From: Actinomycetes bacterium
GTDB taxonomy: Bacteria; Actinomycetota; Acidimicrobiia; Acidimicrobiales; Microtrichaceae
Assembly: GCA_023423475.1 (NCBI GenBank)
Contig: JAFAFN010000445.1
Coordinates: 1 to 9,053 of the forward strand
Direction: 5' to 3'
DNA length: 9,053 nucleotides
In this document: positions 1-6,105 of the stretch, one piece after another
Layout of the letters: each line of letters opens with the position of its first letter
Position numbering within the stretch: the stretch's first letter is position 1
Notes under the pieces: generated by a model
What the model saw: only the letters and a program-made list of their open reading frames with translations
The model's database searches: none
What the model was told of the DNA's origin: nothing
Translations under genes and position numbers: made by a program

Positions 1-252
1 CTGGTCGTGGGGCACCCGCAGGTCGGGCCGCCGGCCGACGCCTACGACGCGGCGTTCCTCGAGTCGCTCTTCTACGGGACGCCCATCGACCTCGACGACC
101 TGCCGCCCGACGCGTCGGTGGTCGAGATGCCCCTGCCCGACCGACCGGGAGCCGGGCCCGAGGTCCTGGCGATGCTCGCACTCACCCCGAACGCATCCGT
201 CGATCAGCTGGTCGACAGCGGTGGATGGAGCCGAGTGACCTTGATGGGCTGA
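1..252 (+). CDS. C-terminal fragment of an unrecognised protein (5' end outside window)
   Basis: An open frame runs in from the left edge in frame 1 and stops with TGA at 250-252, leaving 83 residues. Nearly every third codon position is G or C (for example the run of GAC, CTC, CTG and GCC codons between 40 and 115), so it looks like genuine coding sequence rather than a shadow frame. The fragment is acidic and rich in Asp, Pro and Leu, has no transmembrane segment, and ends in GGWSRVTLMG. I do not recognise the family. The start codon and any catalytic region lie upstream of the window. A GTG at 7-9 could be read as a start, but the coding signal already covers the first two codons, so a partial gene is more likely. 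The next gene in the same direction starts 152 bp downstream. Confidence 0.65.
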   Translation: MVVGHPQVGPPADAYDAAFLESLFYGTPIDLDDLPPDASVVEMPLPDRPGAGPEVLAMLALTPNASVDQLVDSGGWSRVTLMG

Positions 253-308
253 TGTTCCCGATCGTGGCGGTCGGGGGGACGCCGGCGTCGTGAGCTGTCA
301 CGATGTTC

Positions 309-364
309 CCAGCGAGACCTCCGCTGGCGAGCGGAGCGAGACCACCCGGTGGCTGGCCGGGTGG
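309..364 (+). other. Two small hairpins in the 253-404 spacer
   Basis: The 152-bp spacer after the left-edge gene holds two inverted repeats. The first is CCAGCG (309-314) pairing with CGCTGG (322-327) across a 7-base loop. The second is CCACCCGG (342-349) pairing with CCGGGTGG (357-364) across a 7-base loop. A direct repeat AGCGAGACC occurs at 311-319 and 335-343. Neither hairpin is followed by a T run, so a factor-independent terminator is not well supported. They may still be transcription-end or leader structures between the two plus-strand genes. In DNA this GC-rich, short inverted repeats also arise by chance. Confidence 0.3.
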
Positions 365-393
365 CACGGACTTCCGGTGGCTGGGCCGGGGAC

Positions 394-400
394 AGGTGGG
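394..400 (+). promoter_or_regulatory. Ribosome binding site setting the 405 start
   Basis: AGGTGGG lies four bases before the ATG at 405. The same frame is open further upstream, to an ATG at 303, but that extension is proline/arginine-rich and uses AGA codons that are rare in this window. The ribosome site therefore supports the shorter protein. Confidence 0.55.
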
Positions 401-404
401 CGAC

Positions 405-758
405 ATGAGCGATGTGACGATCGGATTCGGAGGGGTCGCGCGGCAGGTGAGCCGGCGGCGTCTGCAACTCGCCGCGGCGATCCTGATCCTCAACCTGCTC
501 GACGTGATCACCACCAAGGGCGTGTTGGCTCGTGGCGGGATCGAGGCCAATCCGCTGATGGCCGAGCTGATGACCGGGACGGCCGCACCGCTGGGCGTCA
601 AGGCGCTCGTGGCGGGCATCGCCGGCGCGCTGCTGCTGTGCTGCCCGCCGGAGTCGAAGCTCGCCGAGCGTGCGGCGGCGACGGTGGCAGGTCTCTACCT
701 GGCGATCGTGGTGTGGAACACGGCGCTGCTCGTGCTGCTCGCCACCGGCGTCGCCTGA
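405..758 (+). CDS. DUF5658-like small integral membrane protein
   Basis: This encodes 117 residues starting at ATG 405 behind AGGTGGG. The protein has a short basic cytoplasmic-type N-terminus (RRR at 17-19) and about three hydrophobic helices near residues 20-41, 62-79 and 90-114. The first helix and following turn carry the pattern LNLLD-(x)2-TT ... G-(x)2-EANPLM, with Asp33, Thr36/Thr37, Glu47, Asn49 and Pro50. I associate this pattern with the DUF5658 family of small membrane proteins, known from bacteria and archaea and without an assigned function as far as I know. Lys66 and Asn105 are further polar residues within or next to helices. The family name comes from motif memory, not a search. 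The downstream catabolic operon has its own operator and promoter, so a functional link to it is not implied. Confidence 0.7.
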   Translation: MSDVTIGFGGVARQVSRRRLQLAAAILILNLLDVITTKGVLARGGIEANPLMAELMTGTAAPLGVKALVAGIAGALLLCCPPESKLAERAAATVAGLYLAIVVWNTALLVLLATGVA

Positions 759-783
759 GCCTGTCGCCGCACGGACAGAAAAG

Positions 784-797
784 TAGAACCTGTTGCA
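784..797 (+). promoter_or_regulatory. KstR-like operator upstream of amidohydrolase/aldehyde dehydrogenase operon
   Basis: TAGAACCTGTTGCA matches TnnAACnnGTTnnA at every fixed position. That is the inverted-repeat consensus described for the TetR-family repressor KstR in mycobacteria and rhodococci. It lies in the 123-bp gap between the DUF5658-like gene and the amidohydrolase, with its centre about 91 bp before the ATG at 882 and 8 bp before a -35 candidate. The same AACCTGTT core recurs at 6898-6905 before the alcohol dehydrogenase. The match is visible in the sequence. Binding by a KstR homologue is inferred, because no regulator gene is in the window and related TetR proteins may use similar sites. 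Confidence 0.6.
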
Positions 798-805
798 GTT
801 TCGGC

Positions 806-835
806 CTGACAGGTCGTCAACCACGGGGTTACGAT
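806..835 (+). promoter_or_regulatory. Candidate sigma70-type promoter of the amidohydrolase operon
   Basis: CTGACA (806-811) resembles the -35 consensus TTGACA. It is followed after 18 bases by TACGAT (830-835), resembling TATAAT. Transcription would begin near 842, giving a leader of about 40 bases with GGAGG at 873-877, four bases before the ATG at 882. The KstR-like site lies immediately upstream. Assignment is by eye, and a second promoter overlapping the operator cannot be excluded. Confidence 0.4.
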
Positions 836-881
836 CGGTTGGTGGGGCGACCTCACGCCACTCACCCTGTCCGGAGGCACC

Positions 882-2117
882 ATGAGCGACACGACGAATC
901 CCGCGTCGGGCACCGATCTCGACGACATCCCGAAGATCGTCTCGGTCGACGACCACATCATCGAGCCGCCGACCGTGTGGACCGATCGCATCCCCTCCAA
1001 GTACGCGGACGTCATGCCCCGCTCCATCCGGATGCGCGGCACGATGAACTTCGTCGGCGGCGTCTTCTCCTTCGAGGAGACCGATGACGGTGACGAGGCC
1101 GACTGGTGGCAGTACGAGGACGGCCGCTACCCGCTGACTCGACTCGAGTGCGCCGTCGGCTTCGACCGCTCCGAGGTCACCGTGAGCGGCATCACCTACG
1201 AGCAGATGCGCAAGGGCTGTTGGGACCCGAAGGCACGTCTCGAGGACATGGACGCCAACTGGACCGAGGCGTCGATGTCGTTCCCGTCGAGCTTCCCCCG
1301 CTTCTGCGGCCAGCGCTTCTACGAGGCCAAGGACAAGGTCCTCGCCGACCTGTGCGTGAAGGCCTACAACGACTGGCAGGTCGACGAGTGGTGCGGTGAC
1401 TCCAACGGTCGCCTCATCCCCTGCATCATCGTGCAGCTGTGGGACCCGCAGCTCGCTGCCGCCGAGATCCGTCGCAACGCGGCGCGTGGGGTGCGCGGCA
1501 TGACGTTCTCCGAGATCCCGCCGTACCTCGGCCTGCCGTCGATCCACGACGCGAGCGGCTACTGGGACCCGATGTTCGAGGCATGCGCCGAGACCGGCGT
1601 CGTGGTGAACATGCACATCGGCTCGTCCTCGAAGATGCCATCGACCTCGGCCGACGCTCCCGCCGCAGTCGGTTCGACCCTCACGTTCAACAACGCGATG
1701 GCGTCGATGACCGACTTCCTCTTCTCGGGGGTGCTCGAGCGCTTCCCGACCCTCAAGCTCGCCTACTCCGAGGGCCAGATCGGCTGGATCCCGTACATCC
1801 TCGAGCGCGCCGACAAGGTGTGGGACGAGAACCGGGCATGGGGTGGCTTCGGCGACAAGGTCCCGAACCCGCCGTCGACCTACTACTACCGCCAGATCTA
1901 CGGCTGCTTCTTCGACGACGAGTACGGCCTCGACAACCTCGAGAAGGTCGGCGTCGGCAACATCTGCTTCGAGACGGACTACCCGCACTCGGACAGCACC
2001 TGGCCGCACTCGCGTGAGACCGCGCACAAGCTGATGGGCCACCTTCCCCGTGACGTCGTGAGCAAGCTCGTCCGCGGCAACGCGATCGACCTGCTCGGCC
2101 TGGACCTGGAGCGCTGA
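882..2117 (+). CDS. Amidohydrolase-2 family metal-dependent hydrolase/decarboxylase (COG2159-like)
   Basis: The protein has 411 residues, with GGAGG (873-877) placed for ATG 882. It has the features of the amidohydrolase-2 TIM-barrel family (ACMSD and gamma-resorcylate decarboxylase relatives). A first-strand SVDDHIIEP motif carries Asp23 and His25, a central NMHIGSS carries His245, and a late FETDYPHSD carries Asp366. These are the likely metal ligands. The usual HxH of strand 1 appears here as DxH, which resembles the ExH of gamma-resorcylate-type decarboxylases. The enzyme could therefore hydrolyse a C-N or C-O bond or decarboxylate; the sequence does not decide. It has no signal peptide, so it is cytoplasmic. 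It is the first gene of an operon, 2 bp before an aldehyde dehydrogenase and behind a KstR-like operator, which suggests a catabolic role. The family is near certain; the substrate is unknown. Confidence 0.9.
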   Translation: MSDTTNPASGTDLDDIPKIVSVDDHIIEPPTVWTDRIPSKYADVMPRSIRMRGTMNFVGGVFSFEETDDGDEADWWQYEDGRYPLTRLECAVGFDRSEVTVSGITYEQMRKGCWDPKARLEDMDANWTEASMSFPSSFPRFCGQRFYEAKDKVLADLCVKAYNDWQVDEWCGDSNGRLIPCIIVQLWDPQLAAAEIRRNAARGVRGMTFSEIPPYLGLPSIHDASGYWDPMFEACAETGVVVNMHIGSSSKMPSTSADAPAAVGSTLTFNNAMASMTDFLFSGVLERFPTLKLAYSEGQIGWIPYILERADKVWDENRAWGGFGDKVPNPPSTYYYRQIYGCFFDDEYGLDNLEKVGVGNICFETDYPHSDSTWPHSRETAHKLMGHLPRDVVSKLVRGNAIDLLGLDLER

Positions 2118-2119
2118 GC

Positions 2120-3580
2120 GTGTCGGACAGCACCTACCGCCTGACCATCGGCGGCGAGTCGGTCGAGGGTGCCTCGGGCACCTACGACATCATCAACCCG
2201 TCGACCGAAGAGGTCGCGGGACGCGCGCCCGAGGCGTCGGTCGAGCAGGCCAACGCCGCGGTCGATGCGGCGGCCGACGCCTTCGAGTCGTGGTCGCGGA
2301 CCTCGCCAGAGGAGCGCGCCGAGCTGCTGAACCGCGCGGCCGACCTCATCGAGGAGCACCGCAAGGAGATCATCCCGGTCCTGCAGGCCGAGACCGGCGC
2401 GACGGCGAACACCGTCAAGTCCATGCAGTTCTTCCCGGCGACGGGTCGACTGCGGCGCTACGCCAAGGGTGCGCTGCGCTCGACGATCGACCCCCTGCCG
2501 CCCGCGGTCATGCCGACCACGCCCCTGGCACCCGGTGGGCTCATCTCGGCAGCGGTGAACCGTGCCCCTGTCGGCGTGGTCACTTGCATCACCTCGTACA
2601 ACGTCCCGATGACGAACATGTCGGGCAAGATCGGCCCGGCGCTCGCCATGGGCAACACGGTCGTGGTCAAGCCGGCGCCGCAGGACCCGCTCGGCGTGCT
2701 GCGCATGGTCGAGCTGATGAACGAGGCGGGCTTCCCCCCGGGTGTCGTCAACGTCGTCACCGGCAAGGAGATCGCTCCGTCCGAGGCCGTCGTCGCCCAC
2801 CCGCGCACCGACATGGTGTCCTTCACCGGTTCGACCGGCGTCGGCCAGCACATCGGCGCGGTGTGCGGCTCGCAGATGAAGCGCCAGCTGATGGAGCTCG
2901 GTGGCAAGGGCGCGTGCATCGTCTTCGACGACGCCGACCTCAAGGCGGCCATCGGCGGCATCTCGTCGGTGTGGGGTTTCCACTCCGGTCAGATCTGCAC
3001 CTCGCCGACGCGGGTCATCGTGCAGCGGGGTGTGTACGACCACCTCGTCGGCGGTCTCCAGAAGGCCGCCGGCTACATGAAGGTCGGCGACCCGACCGAG
3101 CGCGAGACCGTCGTCGGTCCGGTCATCTCGGCGGCACACCGCGGACGCATCGAGGGCCTCATCGAGACCGGCGTGGCCGAGGGCGCCACGATCGCGCTGG
3201 GCGGCGAGCGTCCCGACATCGAGACCGGCTTCTACGTCGCTCCGACGCTGCTGGTGGACGTCACGAACTCCATGACCGTCGCCCGCGAGGAGTTCTTCGG
3301 GCCGGTCGTCGTGGCCATCCCCTTCGACGACGAGGACGAGGCCGTCGCACTCGCGAACGACAGCGAGTTCGGCCTGTACTCCTACGTCTTCTCGAAGGAC
3401 ACCGGCCGCGCATGGAACGTCGCCCGACGGCTCCGCTCCGGCAACGTCGGCATCAACACGCTGCAGCGCAACCACGAGGCGCCCTTCGGCGGGTTCAAGC
3501 AGTCCGACGTCGGCCGCGACGGCGGTGACTACGGGCTGGATGCGTACTCCGAGATCCAGTCCATCGTCTGGCCCGGCTGA
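2120..3580 (+). CDS. NAD(P)-dependent aldehyde dehydrogenase (ALDH superfamily)
   Basis: The product is 486 residues, the usual length for the superfamily (PF00171), and oxidises an aldehyde to a carboxylate in the cytoplasm. The start is GTG at 2120, 2 bp after the amidohydrolase stop, with GGAG at 2108-2111 inside the upstream gene, so translation is probably coupled. Key residues are all present: Asn161 in TSYNVPM (oxyanion), FTGSTGVG at 235-242 (cofactor loop), Glu259 in LELGGKG (general base), Cys293 in GQICTSP (nucleophile) and Glu391 in EEFFGPV (nicotinamide ribose). The Glu-Cys spacing of 34 equals that of classical E268/C302 enzymes, so the enzyme looks active and non-acylating. It probably works on an aldehyde made by an alcohol dehydrogenase, for which the gene at 6931 is a candidate partner. 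Its substrate cannot be read from sequence. The operon ends in the palindrome 11 bp downstream. Confidence 0.95.
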   Translation: MSDSTYRLTIGGESVEGASGTYDIINPSTEEVAGRAPEASVEQANAAVDAAADAFESWSRTSPEERAELLNRAADLIEEHRKEIIPVLQAETGATANTVKSMQFFPATGRLRRYAKGALRSTIDPLPPAVMPTTPLAPGGLISAAVNRAPVGVVTCITSYNVPMTNMSGKIGPALAMGNTVVVKPAPQDPLGVLRMVELMNEAGFPPGVVNVVTGKEIAPSEAVVAHPRTDMVSFTGSTGVGQHIGAVCGSQMKRQLMELGGKGACIVFDDADLKAAIGGISSVWGFHSGQICTSPTRVIVQRGVYDHLVGGLQKAAGYMKVGDPTERETVVGPVISAAHRGRIEGLIETGVAEGATIALGGERPDIETGFYVAPTLLVDVTNSMTVAREEFFGPVVVAIPFDDEDEAVALANDSEFGLYSYVFSKDTGRAWNVARRLRSGNVGINTLQRNHEAPFGGFKQSDVGRDGGDYGLDAYSEIQSIVWPG

Positions 3581-3591
3581 CCTTCTCACCT

Positions 3592-3653
3592 CTTCGACAT
3601 CCGCTCCGTTCTCGTGGTGATCACCACGAGAACGGAGCGGATGTCGAAGTTTT
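3592..3653 (+). terminator. 58-bp perfect palindrome plus T run: strong terminator candidate
   Basis: The arms 3592-3620 and 3621-3649 are exact reverse complements over 29 bases with no unpaired centre, the middle being GTGGTGATCACCAC. TTTT follows at 3650-3653. As RNA this would fold into about 27 base pairs closed by a GAUC tetraloop and followed by a U run. It starts 11 bp after the aldehyde dehydrogenase stop, the expected place for an intrinsic terminator of that operon. The stem is much longer and cleaner than most such terminators, and only the plus direction has a T run. Other roles, such as a protein-binding site or mobile palindrome, are possible. Confidence 0.8.
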
Positions 3654-3672
3654 CGAGAGTTCTTCGCGAAAA
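3650..3672 (+). other. Short inverted repeat after the terminator, upstream of the surface-protein gene
   Basis: TTTTCG (3650-3655) pairs with CGAAAA (3667-3672) across 11 bases, and an 8-base palindrome TTCGCGAA sits at 3663-3670. The element shares its first T run with the terminator. It lies about 80 bp before the ATG at 3751, so it could be an operator for that gene. This is a positional inference only. Confidence 0.3.
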
Positions 3673-3711
3673 GTGTCAGATCCCGCGATGCGGGTGCTCT
3701 GGACCCCTGTA

Positions 3712-3730
3712 CGGCGACGACGGGTCGCCG
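3712..3730 (+). other. Leader hairpin just before the surface-protein ribosome site
   Basis: CGGCGAC (3712-3718) pairs with GTCGCCG (3724-3730) across a 5-base loop, and a smaller CCCGC/GCGGG hairpin lies at 3682-3694. The larger stem ends 8 bases before the ribosome binding site AAGGAG. If both are in the transcript they would structure the leader of the surface-protein mRNA. No known riboswitch pattern is recognised. Confidence 0.3.
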
Positions 3731-3738
3731 ACAGAACC

Positions 3739-3744
3739 AAGGAG
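3739..3744 (+). promoter_or_regulatory. Ribosome binding site setting the 3751 start
   Basis: AAGGAG lies six bases before ATG 3751, an optimal spacing. An upstream start in the same frame at 3673 would add 26 residues ahead of a normal signal peptide and would place the leader hairpins inside coding sequence, so 3751 is preferred. Confidence 0.75.
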
Positions 3745-3750
3745 CAGCAC

Positions 3751-4482
3751 ATGTCGGAGACCACGAACACCCACCGCACCCACCGCACCAACATCGTCCG
3801 CACCGCCGGGCTCTTCCTCGTCGGCACCGCCGGCGCGCTGACGCTGACCGGCGGACTCGCCGGATCGGCCTCGGCCCTCACACCGGCACCGCAGCCGACC
3901 ATGCCGATCGCCGAGGCGCCGGCCCAGCCGCAGCCCCCGATCGGTCCCGGCGTCATCGTCATGCCGGAGACCCCGGAGCCGCCGGCACCGCAGCCGAACC
4001 TGCCTGCCGGCCCGGACCAGATCGCCCAGCCGCTGCCCACGCCGGACCCGCATCCGGCGCCGCACCCCCAGGGTCCCGGCGATCTGGTCGACGCCGAGGA
4101 CGAGCCCGGCCTGCCCGGTCCGGACGACTTCACCAACGGTGAGGACGATCCCGGCTTCGAGGGCCCGGACGACTTCACCAACGGCGAGGACGATCCCGGC
4201 TTCGACGGTCCGGACGACTTCACCAACGGCGAGCCCGACCCCTCCGATCCGACCGACCCCACCGATCCGACCGTGCCCGACACCTCCGTGCCCGAGGTGC
4301 TCGACGAGGTCGAGGAGTCCGAGGACGCCGCGGCGGCCTCGGTCGACACCCCCGAGTCCCTCGCCTTCACCGGGTCCGAGCTCGGTCTGGCTGGTGCAGG
4401 CGCCGTCCTGCTCGCCGCCGGTGGTGTCGCCGCAGCGATCGCCCGCCGCCGCAACGGCGCCGACGAGGCAGCTCGGGCCTGA
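3751..4482 (+). CDS. Sortase-anchored (LAFTG) repeat-containing cell-surface protein
   Basis: The product is 243 residues. An export signal has a positive segment around residues 9-17, a hydrophobic core at about 19-37 and a likely cut after ASA at residue 42. The mature region is proline-rich (about 44-115), then holds three 15-residue repeats of the form EDxPGxxGPDDFTNG (116-160), a short DPT-DPT-DPT run (166-174) and an acidic stretch. The C-terminus is a complete cell-wall sorting signal: LAFTG (204-208), a hydrophobic helix, then RRR and a short tail. LAxTG is the signal used by class E sortases of actinobacteria. It should be exported and covalently attached to peptidoglycan, with the low-complexity region acting as a stalk or spacer. 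No catalytic or binding domain is seen. It precedes the ECF sigma gene by 39 bp in the same direction, probably in one transcript. No sortase gene is in the window. Confidence 0.88.
   Translation: MSETTNTHRTHRTNIVRTAGLFLVGTAGALTLTGGLAGSASALTPAPQPTMPIAEAPAQPQPPIGPGVIVMPETPEPPAPQPNLPAGPDQIAQPLPTPDPHPAPHPQGPGDLVDAEDEPGLPGPDDFTNGEDDPGFEGPDDFTNGEDDPGFDGPDDFTNGEPDPSDPTDPTDPTVPDTSVPEVLDEVEESEDAAAASVDTPESLAFTGSELGLAGAGAVLLAAGGVAAAIARRRNGADEAARA
4096..4230 (+). repeat. Three in-frame 45-bp tandem repeats in the surface-protein gene
   Basis: Units at 4096-4140, 4141-4185 and 4186-4230 each encode EDxPGxxGPDDFTNG. The second and third differ at only 2 of 45 bases, the first and second at 8, so the last duplication looks recent. 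A fourth unit is hinted at by EPDP directly after. Three 9-bp DPT units follow at 4246-4272. Copy number may vary between strains. Confidence 0.9.
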
Positions 4483-4510
4483 TCCCGGGTGCAAGACTCC
4501 CGACCGACGC

Positions 4511-4515
4511 AGGAG
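4511..4515 (+). promoter_or_regulatory. Ribosome binding site setting the 4522 GTG start
   Basis: AGGAG lies six bases before GTG 4522. It argues against the upstream GTG at 4489, which has no such site, and is better placed than for ATG 4528 (12 bases away). Confidence 0.65.
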
Positions 4516-4521
4516 CACGCA

Positions 4522-6093
4522 GTGACGATGGATGGGTCGGTCGACATGGGAGCCGTCGGGGACGAGTCGCTGGTCGCGGCCGCCCTCGACGGCTCCCGTG
4601 CTGCACGGGCCGAGATCTACCAGCGCTACGCGGATCGGGTGCACACGATGTGCGTGCACATGCTCTCGGACCGCGACGAGGCGGCCGACGTCTGCGGCCA
4701 GGTGTTCCTGGTGGCCTTCGACCGTCTGGCCCAGCTGCGGGATCCGTCCCGGTTGCGGCCCTGGCTCTTCTCGATCGCGAGGCACGAGGTGTATCGGCGG
4801 ACCCGACGTCGCCGCCGGGTCGAACTGGTCGGGGAGGTGGAACGGATGGATCACATCATGAGCACGAGCGGCACGAACGCCAGCGGGTCGCTGCTCGAGG
4901 ACCCCGACGACCTGGCCGATGCAGCCACTGCCGCCGAGCTGGTCGCCGTCGTCCGCTCCGCCGCCGACGGACTCGACGACAAGGATCGGCTCGTCCTCGA
5001 GCTGCAGCTCCAGGAGCTCGACGGGGACGAGATGGCCGAGGCACTTGGCACGACCACGTCGACGGCCTATCAGCAGGTCCATCGGATGAAGGAGCGCTTC
5101 GAACGTTCCCTCGGCGCACTCCTGATCGCCCGGACCGGTCGTGCGGACTGCGACGAGCTCGACGAGCTGCTCGAGCAGTGGGACGGTCGATTCAGCGTGC
5201 TGTGGCGCAAGCGGGTGGCCCGCCACATCGACCGCTGCGAGGTGTGCGAGCGCCGCCGTTCGGCCCTGCCGGCCGCCGTGTTCGGCGGTGGAGGCGCCGC
5301 TGCGGTGCTGGCCGCTGCGGGTCCTGCCGGAGCGAGCACCGAGTTCCCCGCACCCGCGTCGGTGCGCGACCGCGTGCTCGGCAGCAGCGACGGCGTCGCA
5401 GTCGAACCCCCGAGGCCGACGGGCGGCACCCGGCGCACCGCGCTCCTGGTCGGCGCCGGCCTTGCCCTGCTGTTGATCGTGGCGGCGGTGCTCGTGGCCC
5501 TCGACGACGGAGGCGACGGCGACGAGATCGTGAGCGAGGACCAGACGACCACCGTGGCGCCGAGCAGCTCGACGACGACGTCGAGCTCCACCACCTCGAC
5601 CTCGACGGTCCCCGGGAGCGCGCCGCCGGCGACCGCTCCGATCGCACCGACGGACACCACGGCCGGGCCGCCGCTCGTCGCTCCACCCGGTCCTGGCGCG
5701 GGCGACGTTCCCGTCGACGATCCCCAGGTGATCCCGCCGACCCCTCCGGTGCCCGAGCCGCCGAGGGTCGCACCGCCGGGCGTCGAGATCCTGGTGGCGC
5801 CGACGGCCCTGCACCATCCGACCCCCGGGTTCGACGACTGCGGTGCGAGCACGCACTTCGAGGTTCGCTCACCGGCTGACCGGGTGCACCTGCGGTGGCG
5901 CGCCGGTGCAGACTCGGGGCGCGTCGACCTGGTCCGGATCACCACCGGCGCGACGATCTGGCGCGGCGTGGTCGAACCGGCCGTCGGCGTCTCGGGTCCC
6001 GTGCGGGTCGAGGCGGTCGCGGAGATCCCCGGCGCGACCGGCGTCAGCGACGCCGTCGAGATCGTGCTGCAGCCCTGCCCGACCCCGGGCTGA
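4522..6093 (+). CDS. ECF sigma factor fused to zinc-finger anti-sigma-like, transmembrane and secreted C-terminal domains
   Basis: The product is 523 residues, while ordinary ECF sigma factors are about 180-200. Residues 16-99 match sigma region 2, including the RPWLFSIARHEVYRRTRR stretch. Residues about 140-204 match region 4, with a helix-turn-helix around 166-192. Then follows a conserved-looking segment with Cys210 and H-x3-C-x2-C (His235, Cys239, Cys242), the zinc-binding signature of anti-sigma factors. A clear transmembrane helix lies at 306-327, followed by a Ser/Thr/Pro-rich linker (about 340-430) and a beta-rich, Ig-like C-terminal domain with Cys440 and Cys519 that may form a disulfide. 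Predicted topology puts sigma and zinc finger in the cytoplasm and the tail outside. The sigma could be held at the membrane and released or activated by an external signal. C-terminally extended actinobacterial ECF groups with fused zinc fingers are known; exact group not assigned. It is likely co-transcribed with the LAFTG gene. Confidence 0.9.
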   Translation: MTMDGSVDMGAVGDESLVAAALDGSRAARAEIYQRYADRVHTMCVHMLSDRDEAADVCGQVFLVAFDRLAQLRDPSRLRPWLFSIARHEVYRRTRRRRRVELVGEVERMDHIMSTSGTNASGSLLEDPDDLADAATAAELVAVVRSAADGLDDKDRLVLELQLQELDGDEMAEALGTTTSTAYQQVHRMKERFERSLGALLIARTGRADCDELDELLEQWDGRFSVLWRKRVARHIDRCEVCERRRSALPAAVFGGGGAAAVLAAAGPAGASTEFPAPASVRDRVLGSSDGVAVEPPRPTGGTRRTALLVGAGLALLLIVAAVLVALDDGGDGDEIVSEDQTTTVAPSSSTTTSSSTTSTSTVPGSAPPATAPIAPTDTTAGPPLVAPPGPGAGDVPVDDPQVIPPTPPVPEPPRVAPPGVEILVAPTALHHPTPGFDDCGASTHFEVRSPADRVHLRWRAGADSGRVDLVRITTGATIWRGVVEPAVGVSGPVRVEAVAEIPGATGVSDAVEIVLQPCPTPG

Positions 6094-6104
6094 CCCCGGT
6101 CAGC
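6089..6104 (+). terminator. Inverted repeat between convergent sigma and hydrolase genes
   Basis: GCTGACCCCGGTCAGC is a 7-base inverted repeat around CC, spanning the sigma-gene stop and most of the 12-bp gap to the stop of the minus-strand hydrolase. It could act as a two-way transcription stop, but it is short and has no T run on either side. Confidence 0.35.
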
Positions 6105-6105
6105 G

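Noticed and set aside
303..404. N-terminal extension of the DUF5658-like protein to ATG 303
   Set aside because: Atypical codons and Pro/Gly/Arg-rich sequence, while AGGTGGG directly precedes ATG 405.
204..2042. Long minus-strand open frame opposite the amidohydrolase
   Set aside because: It mirrors a gene with clear family motifs and covers unrelated spacer; its product is Arg/Asp/Val-rich low complexity, typical of antisense frames in high-GC DNA.
1979..3589. Long minus-strand open frame opposite the aldehyde dehydrogenase
   Set aside because: Shadow of a gene with every ALDH catalytic residue; no motif in the antisense product.
3673..3750. N-terminal extension of the surface protein
   Set aside because: It would bury a normal signal peptide behind 26 extra residues; AAGGAG precedes ATG 3751.
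4096..4272. CRISPR-like array
   Set aside because: The 45-bp repeats are contiguous without spacers and stay in frame within a coding sequence.
4489..4521. Earlier GTG start for the sigma factor
   Set aside because: No ribosome site is in front of it, and AGGAG is well placed for GTG 4522.
5560..5700. Simple-sequence repeat in the sigma gene
   Set aside because: The Ser/Thr/Pro-rich coding region looks repetitive but has no fixed unit; it is best read as an extracytoplasmic linker.
3676..5856. Very long minus-strand open frame opposite the surface-protein and sigma genes
   Set aside because: Both plus-strand genes have well-placed ribosome sites and recognisable domains; the antisense product is repetitive Arg/Gly-rich.
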